DNA of 64,000 bases. It comes from Methylopila henanensis (GTDB lineage Bacteria; Pseudomonadota; Alphaproteobacteria; Rhizobiales; Methylopilaceae). Numbering within the stretch: position 1 is the stretch's first letter; each line of letters begins with the position of its first letter. The DNA is taken from assembly GCF_042681025.1 (NCBI RefSeq), contig NZ_JBHUER010000010.1:735896-799895 (forward strand), in the 5' to 3' direction. The position numbers were made by a program, and so were the translations under genes. Below the pieces are notes generated by a model that made no database searches, was not told the origin of the DNA, and saw only the letters and a list, made by a program, of their open reading frames with translations. Shown here piece by piece: positions 23,832-32,114 of this stretch.

Positions 23832-24950
23832 TCAGTTGTAGATCGAGTAGTCGCCGCCCACGAAGAACCGGCCGTCCACGAAGGCGTCCACCTGCTCGCT
23901 GGTCAGGCGGCGCTCGTTCAGGATGTCGTCGCCGTTGTCGACGTACCAGGCCTGGAAGGTCTTGATCGCCTCACGGGCGCGCTGGGCGTTCGGCTCGCCG
24001 GCCATGAACTCCCACTCGCCGGCGTGGGTGATCTGGAACTTCGCGGCCTCCACCGGCACGCGGGTCTCGCGCGCGATGATCTCGGCCGCCTCGTCCGTAT
24101 GATCGCCGACCCACTCGCGGGTGCGCTCGCGGGCCGCGAGGAAGGCCTTCACCACCTGCGGATACTTGTTCACGAAGTCGCGGCGGGCGAAGTAGGTCAC
24201 GCGGCCGGCGTTGTTGACATAGATCCCGTCGTCCGGCGAGCGGCCGACGACCTTGAGCTTGCCCGACAGCCACGGGCCGACGAAGGCGCCGGCGGCGAGA
24301 TGGGCGGTGGTGGCGTCGCTCGCGCCCGACAGCACGGCCGAGATCGCGACCGCGGAGTTGTCGATCGAGGTGTAGCGGACGCGGCCCTCCTTCTCGCGGC
24401 TGTCGAAGGGCAGGCCCTCCTTCTGCAGGATCTCGAACGGCGACGACCAGTAGCAGCTGATGCGGCTCGATCCGAACTTCTTGCCGTCGAGGTCCTTGAC
24501 CGTCTGGATGGCGTCGTTGTCGGCGCGGGCGAGGATCGGCGCGCGGTAGCGGTTCGACGGCTCGGACGCCCAGATGATCACGCCGTCGAGCCCGTTCGCG
24601 CGGTGGACCGTCGCCGGGTAGATCATGCGCTGGGCGATCGCGATCGCGCCGCCGCCGACCGCCGCGGCCTCGGCGCCGAGCAGCTCGGCCGCGCCGGACG
24701 CGATCAGGTTCACGTCGGTGACGCCGATCTTGTCGAACTCCTGTTTGAAGAAGCCCTTTTCGCGCGCCACCACCGTCCAGGGGGTGAGCTGCAGGTTGAT
24801 CGACTTGGGCGCGGCCGCCGGCGCCGCCGCGGCTCCCGCCACCGCCGGCGCGCCGGCCGTCGGGTTGGCGGACGAGACGTCCACGACGCCGAGCGAGCCT
24901 AGCCCCGCGGCCGCGACCAGGGCGACCGCAACACGATGACGAACGTTCAT
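23832..24950 (-). CDS. ABC transporter substrate-binding protein (sulfonate/taurine-like)
   Basis: A 372-residue periplasmic binding protein. The N-terminus is a signal peptide (VAVALVAAAGLGSLG), then an Ala/Pro-rich linker (about residues 28-48). The core shows NMT1/SsuA-like features: TPWTVVAREKGFFKQEFDKIG, VKDLDGKKFGSSRISCYWSSPFEILQKEG and FARRDFVNKYPQVVKAFLAA. It begins the ABC operon. The start at 24950 removes fifteen residues of upstream open frame that lack signal-peptide character. The ligand is probably an organosulfur compound given the downstream monooxygenases. Confidence 0.87.
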   Translation of the reverse strand: MNVRHRVAVALVAAAGLGSLGVVDVSSANPTAGAPAVAGAAAAPAAAPKSINLQLTPWTVVAREKGFFKQEFDKIGVTDVNLIASGAAELLGAEAAAVGGGAIAIAQRMIYPATVHRANGLDGVIIWASEPSNRYRAPILARADNDAIQTVKDLDGKKFGSSRISCYWSSPFEILQKEGLPFDSREKEGRVRYTSIDNSAVAISAVLSGASDATTAHLAAGAFVGPWLSGKLKVVGRSPDDGIYVNNAGRVTYFARRDFVNKYPQVVKAFLAARERTREWVGDHTDEAAEIIARETRVPVEAAKFQITHAGEWEFMAGEPNAQRAREAIKTFQAWYVDNGDDILNERRLTSEQVDAFVDGRFFVGGDYSIYN

Positions 24951-25004
24951 GGAAGGGAACCCCCAGCCAGCAAACCGCGGGCCTTCCCGCGCCATTTGCT
25001 ATTA

Positions 25005-25021
25005 AATCTACATTTTTGATA
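25005..25021. promoter_or_regulatory. Candidate operator in front of the ABC binding-protein gene
   Basis: AATCTACATTTTTGATA lies in an AT-rich stretch in the divergent gap between the ABC operon and the solute-binding gene at 25116, and closely matches the reverse strand of the element at 21609-21625. A shared sulfur-starvation regulator is a plausible reader. Confidence 0.42.
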
Positions 25022-25115
25022 TACATGACTCGCTGGCATTGCAAGCCCTTGGCGCGCCACGGCGCGCGCTCCCGCTTCGACGCCGAAAAACGTCCTGAAA
25101 TCAAAGAGCTGCGCG

Positions 25116-25931
25116 ATGGCGATCCCGTTCCGACACCGATATGCGGCGCTTGCGGCCGGCCTTCTCGTCGTCGCCGCGGCGGCGCCGGCGGCGGTCACCG
25201 CCACGCGCTCTCCCGCCGTCGCGTCCGGCGGCCCGCTGCGGATCGGCGTGACCACGACGGCGGAGGCCGCCGGGGAGCGCGTCTATCTCCCGGAGGGATT
25301 CGAGGCCGAGATCGCCGAGGCCCTGGCCGCCCGGCTGAAGGTCCCGTTCGAACTCGTGCGCGTCGAGCCGGAGCGGAAGGCGGAGGCGCTCGACGCAGGA
25401 CGCGTCGACGTGCTGCTCGACCGCCTGCCGGCCGACGTCAGGGAGACCGGCGACGCGCCGATCGTCCGGACCGGCTACGCCTCCGGCCAGCGCGTCGCCA
25501 TGCGTACGGACACGACGGTCCGCGCCTGGGCCGATCTCAAGGGCCGCACCGTCTGCGTCTCCCGGGACAACCTCGACGGCCAGCGCCTCGCCCGCGAGAT
25601 CGGGGCAAACACGCGCCTTTCCAGCGCTCCCGCCCCGGCCCTGATCGACGTGCGGACGGGCGCGTGCGACGCCTCGATCCACGACGCCGCCCTGCTCGCG
25701 CCCCTGCTGGAGAAGCGCATCTGGCGGAAGTTTTCCGCGACCCTGCCCGAGACGGCGCGGACCGAGCTCGCCATCGTCGTCTCGCCGCGCGCGGCCCAGT
25801 TCGTGGAATGGATCGCCGAGGCCGCCGCCGGCGTGGCCGACGCGCCGGGCTGGCGCGACAGGGCCGGAAAATGGGCCTCGACCGTCGACTTCGAGGTCTA
25901 TCGCGACCAGGTCGCCGCGGATTGCCACTGA
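25116..25931 (+). CDS. Periplasmic solute-binding protein, family 3
   Basis: A 271-residue periplasmic protein with a signal peptide (YAALAAGLLVVAAAAPAAV) and a type II binding fold of the amino-acid/XoxJ-like group: GPLRIGVTTT, LPEGFEAEIAEALAARLKV, VDVLLDRLPADVRET, WADLKGRTVCVSRDN. Cysteines at about 155, 190 and the penultimate position are unusual for the family. No ABC permease lies beside it; instead its stop overlaps a di-heme cytochrome gene. Such orphan proteins sometimes serve periplasmic dehydrogenases rather than transport. Its own role is unresolved. Confidence 0.75.
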   Translation: MAIPFRHRYAALAAGLLVVAAAAPAAVTATRSPAVASGGPLRIGVTTTAEAAGERVYLPEGFEAEIAEALAARLKVPFELVRVEPERKAEALDAGRVDVLLDRLPADVRETGDAPIVRTGYASGQRVAMRTDTTVRAWADLKGRTVCVSRDNLDGQRLAREIGANTRLSSAPAPALIDVRTGACDASIHDAALLAPLLEKRIWRKFSATLPETARTELAIVVSPRAAQFVEWIAEAAAGVADAPGWRDRAGKWASTVDFEVYRDQVAADCH

Positions 25932-27007
25932 GCGCGTGGCAACGGCGCGCCGCGCTGCTCGCGGCCTGCCTCGCGCTGGCGCTCGCGCCTTCGCAGGCGT
26001 CCGACCATGCGGAGGTCCGCCGCGAGAACCTGCGGGAGATCTATGAAGGCCCGCCGGCCGGCTGGCCCGCGGCCTGGATCGACGACGGCGTCCGCTATGC
26101 GGAGCTCAGGCCCCGCGATCGTCCGCCTCCCGCCTCGCCGGCTCTGGCGGCGCTCGGCGAGCGGCTGTTCCACGACAAGCGCCTGTCGGCGGGCGGCGAC
26201 GTCGCCTGCTCGTCCTGCCACGATCCGGCGGCCGGCTTCACCGTGCGTTCGGCCGTCGCGCGCGGCCATCGCGGCGCTCCGGGCCGGCGCAACCCGCCGT
26301 CGCTCGCGACCGCGGCCGGACGCCTGAGCTTCGGCTGGGACGGCGGCCATCCCACTCTCGAGGCGCGCGCCCTCGCCCCGCTGACCGACCCGACCGAAAT
26401 GGCCAATCCGGACCTCGACGCCGTTCTGGAGCGGCTGCGCGCGGAGCCGGACCGCCGCGAGGCCTTCGGCGCCGCCGGTCCGACGGAGGCCGCCGTCGGC
26501 GCGGCGCTCGCGGCCTTCCTATCGGGGCTCGACGGCGAGACCCGCTTCGACCGCTTCCTGCGCGGCGACGGCGCGGCGCTCGGCGACCGGGAGATCGAGG
26601 GCCTGCACCTGTTCCGCACCAAAGCGCGCTGCGCGAACTGCCATTTCGGGCCGCTGCTCACCGACGAGGACTTCCACAACCTGAAGATCTCGTCCTTCGG
26701 CGAACCGGCGCAGGATCTCGGCCGCCACATTGTCTCGGGCCGCGCGGAGGATGCGGGCCGCTTCCGCACTCCGAGCCTGCGGCATGTGGCCGAGACCGCA
26801 CCCTACATGCACAACGGCCTGTTCCCCACGCTCGAAGGCGTGCTCCATCTCTATGACCGCGGCGGCGGCGAGGTCTGGGCGCGCAACGCGGCGGAAGCCG
26901 CGCATCCGCTCTATCCGGCCGCGGCGCGGCTCTCGCCGCACATCCGCCCGCTCGGGCTCACCGACGACGAGAAAGCGTCGCTCGCCGCCTTCCTGCGCGC
27001 GCTGTGA
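25922..27007 (+). CDS. Di-heme cytochrome c of the MauG / cytochrome c peroxidase family
   Basis: A 361-residue periplasmic protein with a signal peptide (RRAALLAACLALALAPSQA). Two c-type heme motifs are present: CSSCH near residue 96 and CANCH near 237. The typical C-terminal motif APYMHNGLFPTLEGVLHLYDRGGG is complete. Members either reduce peroxide or, like MauG, oxidise another protein. The best start is the TTG at 25922, which overlaps the stop of the binding protein; the frame is open far upstream but that is shadow. The pairing with a solute-binding protein suggests a shared periplasmic pathway. Confidence 0.85.
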   Translation: MPLSAWQRRAALLAACLALALAPSQASDHAEVRRENLREIYEGPPAGWPAAWIDDGVRYAELRPRDRPPPASPALAALGERLFHDKRLSAGGDVACSSCHDPAAGFTVRSAVARGHRGAPGRRNPPSLATAAGRLSFGWDGGHPTLEARALAPLTDPTEMANPDLDAVLERLRAEPDRREAFGAAGPTEAAVGAALAAFLSGLDGETRFDRFLRGDGAALGDREIEGLHLFRTKARCANCHFGPLLTDEDFHNLKISSFGEPAQDLGRHIVSGRAEDAGRFRTPSLRHVAETAPYMHNGLFPTLEGVLHLYDRGGGEVWARNAAEAAHPLYPAAARLSPHIRPLGLTDDEKASLAAFLRAL

Positions 27008-27014
27008 CCTTAGC

Positions 27015-27872
27015 TCAGCCGAGCGGGAGCAGCTCGCGCCCGACCTCGCCAAGCCCGCGCGCGGCCAGCGCCGCGACGAGCTCCGGCGCGAGCGGACGGT
27101 CGGAGGTGAACAGCGCCGTCGCGCCGCTCGGGGCCGCGTCCGGAAACGGCCCGACGAGCGCGGCCACCCGGCGCGCGATCGCGGGCGCCGGGTCGATCCA
27201 CGACACCGGCCACGGCGCGACGCGCGCGAGCCGATGCGCGAGCAGCGGGAAATGCGTGCAGGCCAACGCCACCACGTCGGTGCGCCGCCCGCCCGCCTCC
27301 ACGAAACACGGCGCGATCTCGGCCGCGAGCGTGGCGTCGTCCACCGGCTCGCCGCGAAGCTCCGCCTCGGCGAAGCCGGCGAGCCGCGGCGCCCCGACGA
27401 GCGTCACCGCCACATCGCCCGCGAAGGCCTCGATCATCGCCTTGGTGTGCTCGCGGCGGACGGTTCCGGGCGTGGCGAGGATCGTCACGAGGCCGGACCG
27501 GCTGGCGGCGACCGCGGGCTTCACCGCCGGCACCGTGCCGACGAAGGGCGTCCGGAACCGGGCGCGCAGGCTCGGCAGCGCGATGGTGGACGCCGTGTTG
27601 CAGGCGATGACGACGAGATCCGGCGTCTCGCGCGCGATCAGGCGCTCCATCACCGCGACAACGCGCTCGGCGAGCCGCACGTCGTCCAGCGCGCCATAGG
27701 GAAACGCGGCGTCGTCCGCGGCGTAGACATAGGCCGCGCCCGGCAGCGCGGCGCGCAGCGCGGCGAGCACCGTCAGGCCGCCGAGCCCGGAATCGAACGC
27801 CAGAATTTTCGGAGCCCGGCCGAGCGGCGCCAGCGTCGCGCTCGACAATCCCGCAAACAGATCCACGCCCAT
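27015..27872 (-). CDS. murI: Glutamate racemase MurI
   Basis: A 285-residue enzyme that makes D-glutamate for peptidoglycan. It has the N-terminal AFDSGLGGLTVL, the first catalytic cysteine in VIACNTAST and the second in ALACTHFPLL, and PVSWIDPAPAIARR near the C-terminus. Length fits the family. It is convergent with the di-heme cytochrome gene (7 bp between stops). Confidence 0.95.
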   Translation of the reverse strand: MGVDLFAGLSSATLAPLGRAPKILAFDSGLGGLTVLAALRAALPGAAYVYAADDAAFPYGALDDVRLAERVVAVMERLIARETPDLVVIACNTASTIALPSLRARFRTPFVGTVPAVKPAVAASRSGLVTILATPGTVRREHTKAMIEAFAGDVAVTLVGAPRLAGFAEAELRGEPVDDATLAAEIAPCFVEAGGRRTDVVALACTHFPLLAHRLARVAPWPVSWIDPAPAIARRVAALVGPFPDAAPSGATALFTSDRPLAPELVAALAARGLGEVGRELLPLG

Positions 27873-27997
27873 CCCGCGCCGCGACCGTTCAATGCCACTC
27901 GCCCGATTGAAGCGCCGGGATAGTTACCGAATCGTGGCGAACCCCGGTCGAAGCCGCGGTTTGTCACGGGCCGCGCCGCGGCGGAGACGGCGTGGGT

Positions 27998-29016
27998 TCA
28001 GCCGAACCGCCCGCGCCAGCCGGGCTGCGCGCCCGGAAACGGCAGCGGCGTCGCCTCGTAGACGCCGCGGGCGACCGCGCGGGCGAGCGTCATCGCGGCC
28101 ACATGGCCGATGGCGGCGAGAGCCGCGACGCGGTCCCCTCCGAGAGCGACCCGCTCGGTCGAGGCCGCGAACACGACGTCGCCGTCGAGCGGCGTGTGCA
28201 CCGGAACCAGCGCGCGGGCGAGCCCGTCCTGCGCCATCACAGCGAGGGTCCGCGCCTCGGTCTTCGTCAGAACGGCGTCCGTCGCCACGAAGGCCAGCGT
28301 GGTGTGCGCGCCGGCCTGCGGCTTCGCCGGGGGAAACCACGCCTCCGGCGGCGAGATCCGCGGCGATCCGAGGCCGCCGAACTCCGCTCCGATCTCGAAC
28401 GGCGCCGCCCAGAATTCGGGCCCGTCGCCGACGGTCGCCGAACCCAGCGCGTTGACCGCCACCAGCGCGCCCACGGTCACGCCGAGGTCGCCGATCACGC
28501 TCGACGCGGTTCCGACGCCGCCCTTCAGCGTCGCTGTCCGCGCGCCGAGGCCGGCGCCGACGGAGCCGAGCGCGAAGCGGGTCTCGGCCGCCTCCGTCGC
28601 GGCGAAGCCGAGCTCGCGATAGGGAGGGTAGCGGCCCCAGGCCTTGTCGCCGCCGTTCAGCAGGTCGAACAGGATCGCGGCCGGCACGATCGGCGCGCGC
28701 GCCGCGCCTACTGCGAAGCCGCGGCCGGCCTCGNNNNNNNNNNCGCCGTCACGCCGGACGCCGCGTCGAGGCCGAACACCGAACCGCCCGAGAGGCACAG
28801 CGCGTCGATGCGCTGGACCGTGCGCTCGGGCGCCAGCAGCTCGGTCTCGCGCACGCCCGGGCCGCCGCCGCGGACGTCGACGGAGGCGATCGCAGGCTGG
28901 TCGAACAGCACCACCGTGACGCCGGAGGCGAGCGCCGCGTCGTCGGCGTGTCCGACGCGCAGGCCGGCCACGTCGGTGACCGCGTTGAGGGGGCCGGGGA
29001 TCAGCGGAGACGTCAT
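27998..29016 (-). CDS. P1-family (DmpA/S58) aminopeptidase, interrupted by an assembly gap
   Basis: A self-processing Ntn-hydrolase-type peptidase. The N-terminal part reads NAVTDVAGLRVGHADD and GGSVFGLDAASGV, and the C-terminal part EAGRGFAVGAARAP, GALVAVNALGSATVG and HTTLAFVATDAVLTK, all family-typical. The two parts are in different frames only because the gap at 28734-28743 is written as 10 N; a true length of 8 or 11 bases would join them. It is 21 bp after the SleB-type hydrolase stop on the same strand. Full length is about 338 residues, close to normal. I regard it as intact. Confidence 0.85.
28734..28743. other. Assembly gap (10 N) inside P1 peptidase gene
   Basis: Ten undetermined bases, a usual scaffold filler size. 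The flanking reading frames disagree by an amount that needs 8 or 11 bases instead. Confidence 0.95.
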
Positions 29017-29037
29017 GCCGCGAAGCCTAGCACGCCG

Positions 29038-30486
29038 TCAGGCGGCGTCTTCCGGCGGCGTGTGCCAGCGCACGCGGTAGAAGATGTGGAGGCCGATCGC
29101 GTCGAGCTTGACCATGTCGCGGATCCAGCGCGGGCGGACATAGGTCGCGTGGTAATGCGTGGCGTCGCCGACCTCGGGCAGCCAGGCGCCGCCCTGCGTC
29201 ACGTCGCGGGCGATGCGCTCCGCGATCTCCCATGCCCGGGCGTTGTTCACGCGGTCCGGGATGCGGTCGCAGGCGAAGGAGAACTGGCAGGCGTTGCGGC
29301 GGTGCTTGTTCTGGTAGACGACGCCGCAGATCGTGTCGGGATAGTAGCCCGAGCGGACCCGGTTCATGACGACCTGCGCGACCGCGTACTGGCCGGTGAC
29401 CGGCTCGCCGCGCGCCTCGAAATAGATCGCCTCGGCGAGGCACTGCTCGGAGCGGGCGAGCTGGTCCTCGGGGATGAACAGCCGGCGCGACAGGCGGGTC
29501 TCGATGCGACCGGCGCCTTCGATGTCGCCGCGCAGCGCCGTCGTCTCGCCGCCCGGCGCGGCGTCGGTCGCGGGCGTGAAGGCGACCTGCGTGACGGCTC
29601 CGCTCGCGGGCGTGGCTCCGGCCTGAGGCGGCGCGACCGGAAGCGCGGCGACCGCGAGCGGCGTCTCCGCGGACGGCGTGGTCGTGACCGGCATGCGGCC
29701 GCCGGCGAGGTAAAGCGCGGACGGGGTCGAGCCGTCGTGATTGGCGCCGGCCTCGCGCGGCGTCATGGCGAGGCGGGTGACGGCGGCTTCGCCGGACGCC
29801 GCGGCGTCGGCATAGGCGCTGTCGGCGAGCGCCCCTTCCTGCGGCGCGGCTTCGACGACCTTCGAAGGCGCCCTGGCCGGCTCCGGCGACGGCAGATCGA
29901 AGGCGAGCGCGCCGTCGGACGGAACGGTGCGCGCCACATCGCCCATCTGCGGCAGCGTCGCGAGCGCGCCGCGCCGGTCGGGGCGCATGAGGTCGCCGAG
30001 CGCCGGCAGCGTGGCGAGCGCGTCCGGCGCGGCGCGGCGCGGCGCGGCGTCGAGCTGGAACGGCTTCACGGCATGGATCGGCTGCAGGTCGCCCTTGGTG
30101 GTGCGGTCGACGAACGGGTCGAGCGCCGCCGTGTCCGGCGTCGGGTCCGCCCGCTCCATCAGCACGAGATTGTCGCCGGCGCCCCGCGCGCTCAGCGCGA
30201 AGCCCGGACCGTGGCCGGCGCCGAACAGGTCCGCCGCCTCGAGCGACACCACGTCGAGGCCGCCGCGCGGCTCGACCACGAGGAAGGCGCCCTCGGCCCG
30301 GCCGCGATCGTCGCGGCCGTCGATCAGGCTGAGCGCGTCCTGGCGCGCGATCGAAGTGGTTGCGAACACGAGCGCGGTCCCGGCGAGCGCGATGCGCAGC
30401 AGCGAGGGGCGCAGGCGACGGCGGCGGGACGGGCGGCGCACGGAACCGGAGCGCATCGTCTGTCCCGCTCGCACCATCGACGCCAC
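29038..30486 (-). CDS. SleB-type cell wall hydrolase
   Basis: A 482-residue protein with a basic N-terminus and a single membrane/signal segment (SLLRIALAGTALVFATTSIA), a long Ala/Pro-rich low-complexity middle, and a C-terminal hydrolase domain (about residues 350-478). This domain has the conserved start EAIYFEARGEPVTGQYAVAQVV with the catalytic glutamate, then VMNRVRSGYYPDTICGVVYQ and FSFACD. Such enzymes cut peptidoglycan in the periplasm. The in-frame ATG at 30456 is an alternative start. It precedes the P1 peptidase and murI on the same strand. Confidence 0.88.
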   Translation of the reverse strand: MASMVRAGQTMRSGSVRRPSRRRRLRPSLLRIALAGTALVFATTSIARQDALSLIDGRDDRGRAEGAFLVVEPRGGLDVVSLEAADLFGAGHGPGFALSARGAGDNLVLMERADPTPDTAALDPFVDRTTKGDLQPIHAVKPFQLDAAPRRAAPDALATLPALGDLMRPDRRGALATLPQMGDVARTVPSDGALAFDLPSPEPARAPSKVVEAAPQEGALADSAYADAAASGEAAVTRLAMTPREAGANHDGSTPSALYLAGGRMPVTTTPSAETPLAVAALPVAPPQAGATPASGAVTQVAFTPATDAAPGGETTALRGDIEGAGRIETRLSRRLFIPEDQLARSEQCLAEAIYFEARGEPVTGQYAVAQVVMNRVRSGYYPDTICGVVYQNKHRRNACQFSFACDRIPDRVNNARAWEIAERIARDVTQGGAWLPEVGDATHYHATYVRPRWIRDMVKLDAIGLHIFYRVRWHTPPEDAA

Positions 30487-30583
30487 CCTGAACGCGCCAG
30501 CCGAAGCGGCGCGCGAACGGCCGGCCCGGCGTGGTCAGATCCACACACAGGTATGGTTGTCGCGTCTTAACCTTGAGGAGCGG

Positions 30584-31573
30584 TTAACGCGGGCCCGCGA
30601 GCCGGGCGGTGAGCTCGGCGGCCGCCTTCGCCTCGCGCGTGAACGGGCCTCCGGAGAGCCCGGCGAGGATCGGGCCCGCGGCCGCGAGACCGGCGGTTCC
30701 GAAACGGCCCTTCAGCGCCGCCTTCAGCCGCGCCTCGCTCTGCGCCGCGCGGCGCTCCGCCCGCCGGTCGCCCTCGCGCAGGAAGGCCGCATGCTCCTCG
30801 ATCAGGGCGACCAGCGTGTCGAGCCCCTCGCCGGTCTCGGACGAGACCAGCGTCACCGGCGCGCGCCAGGCGTCCCGGCCGGCGCTCGCGAGCGTCAGCG
30901 CGGATTCGAGGTCGTCGCGCGCCCGGAACGCCGGCGCGCCGAGATCGGCCTTGGTCACGGCGACCACGTCCGGCAGCTCCATGACGCCGGCCTTGATGAA
31001 CTGCAGGGCGTCGCCGGACGCCGGTTGCACCGCGAGCAGGATCGTGTCGGCGACCAGCGCCACGTCGGCCTCGGACTGGCCGACGCCGACCGTCTCGACG
31101 ATGACCCGGTCGAACAGGGCGCGCATCAGCAGCACGCCGCCGAAGGCGAGGTCCGACAGGCCGCCGAGTCGGTCGCGCGCCGCGAGCGAGCGCACGAACA
31201 CGTCGCGGTCGTCCGGATCGGTCGGGATGCGGGCGCGGTCGCCCAGCAGCGCGCCGCCGGAGCGCATCGACGACGGATCGACCGCGATCACCCCGACGCT
31301 CATGCCGCGGCCGCGGAACGCCCGCACCAACGCGCCGGTCAGGGTCGACTTGCCGACGCCGGGCGGGCCGGTGAGCCCGAGCACGTCGCCCTTCGGTTCG
31401 GCCTCCGCCGCGTCGAGCAGCGCCGCCGCCTCCTCCGTGCCCGCGGAACGTTCGAGCCGCGCCAGAGCGCGGGCGAGGCCGGCCTTGCCGGAGGTCCTCA
31501 GCGAGGCGAGATCGGGAAAGGAAGGCGTGCTCACGAGGACCGGGACACCCGCGGGAAGAATTAAGCTCGGCAT
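30584..31573 (-). CDS. meaB: MeaB/ArgK-family G3E GTPase
   Basis: A 329-residue GTPase. Members guard and load adenosylcobalamin on methylmalonyl-CoA mutase or a related mutase. Walker A is GPPGVGKST, the switch regions are DPSS and VETVGVGQSE, and the base-recognition motif is TKAD; QPASGDALQFIKAGVMELPDV is characteristic. A GTG at 31534 (VSTPSFPDL) is an alternative start and may be the true one. No mutase gene is adjacent, so the client is elsewhere. Confidence 0.87.
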   Translation of the reverse strand: MPSLILPAGVPVLVSTPSFPDLASLRTSGKAGLARALARLERSAGTEEAAALLDAAEAEPKGDVLGLTGPPGVGKSTLTGALVRAFRGRGMSVGVIAVDPSSMRSGGALLGDRARIPTDPDDRDVFVRSLAARDRLGGLSDLAFGGVLLMRALFDRVIVETVGVGQSEADVALVADTILLAVQPASGDALQFIKAGVMELPDVVAVTKADLGAPAFRARDDLESALTLASAGRDAWRAPVTLVSSETGEGLDTLVALIEEHAAFLREGDRRAERRAAQSEARLKAALKGRFGTAGLAAAGPILAGLSGGPFTREAKAAAELTARLAGPR

Positions 31574-31701
31574 CCGTCTCGCACGATTTCCGCCGCGGCG
31601 CGACGCGCCTTAAGTCACGTCTCCCGCCGCCCGTAACGTGGCGGCGGCGCGCCGCGTAACCTACATCGAAACGCACCCGCAGAAGCCTGAAAGGCCCGGA
31701 C

Positions 31702-32103
31702 ATGCTCGACGAAACCTACGAGGTCACCCGCACGGACGAGGAGTGGCGCGCGCTGCTCAGCCCGGAGCAGTACCAGATCATGCGCCGGCACGGCACCGAG
31801 CGACCCGGCTCCTGCGCGCTCTTACGCGAGAAGCGCGCCGGCGTGTTCGAATGCGCCGGCTGCGGCCAGCCGCTGTTCCGCTCGGGCGACAAGTTCGAGA
31901 GCGGCACCGGCTGGCCGAGCTTCGACGCGCCGCTCGAGGGCGCGCTGGGCGAGACCGTCGACCGCTCCTACGGCATGACGCGCACCGAGGTGCACTGCGC
32001 GCGCTGCGGCAGCCACATGGGCCACGTGTTCCCGGACGGCCCGCCGCCGACGGGCCTGCGCTACTGCATCAACGGCGTGGCGCTGAACTTCCAGCCGGAA
32101 TGA
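31702..32103 (+). CDS. msrB: Peptide-methionine (R)-S-oxide reductase MsrB
   Basis: A 133-residue repair enzyme that reduces the R form of methionine sulfoxide. Structural zinc ligands are Cys51/Cys54 (CAGC) and Cys99/Cys102 (CARC), and the catalytic Cys122 is in RYCINGVAL. GSHMGHVFPDGP is conserved. No signal peptide, so it acts in the cytoplasm. It fits the oxidative-stress theme of the window. It is convergent with the sugar dehydrogenase gene. Confidence 0.95.
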   Translation: MLDETYEVTRTDEEWRALLSPEQYQIMRRHGTERPGSCALLREKRAGVFECAGCGQPLFRSGDKFESGTGWPSFDAPLEGALGETVDRSYGMTRTEVHCARCGSHMGHVFPDGPPPTGLRYCINGVALNFQPE

Positions 32104-32114
32104 GCGCGGCCGGC

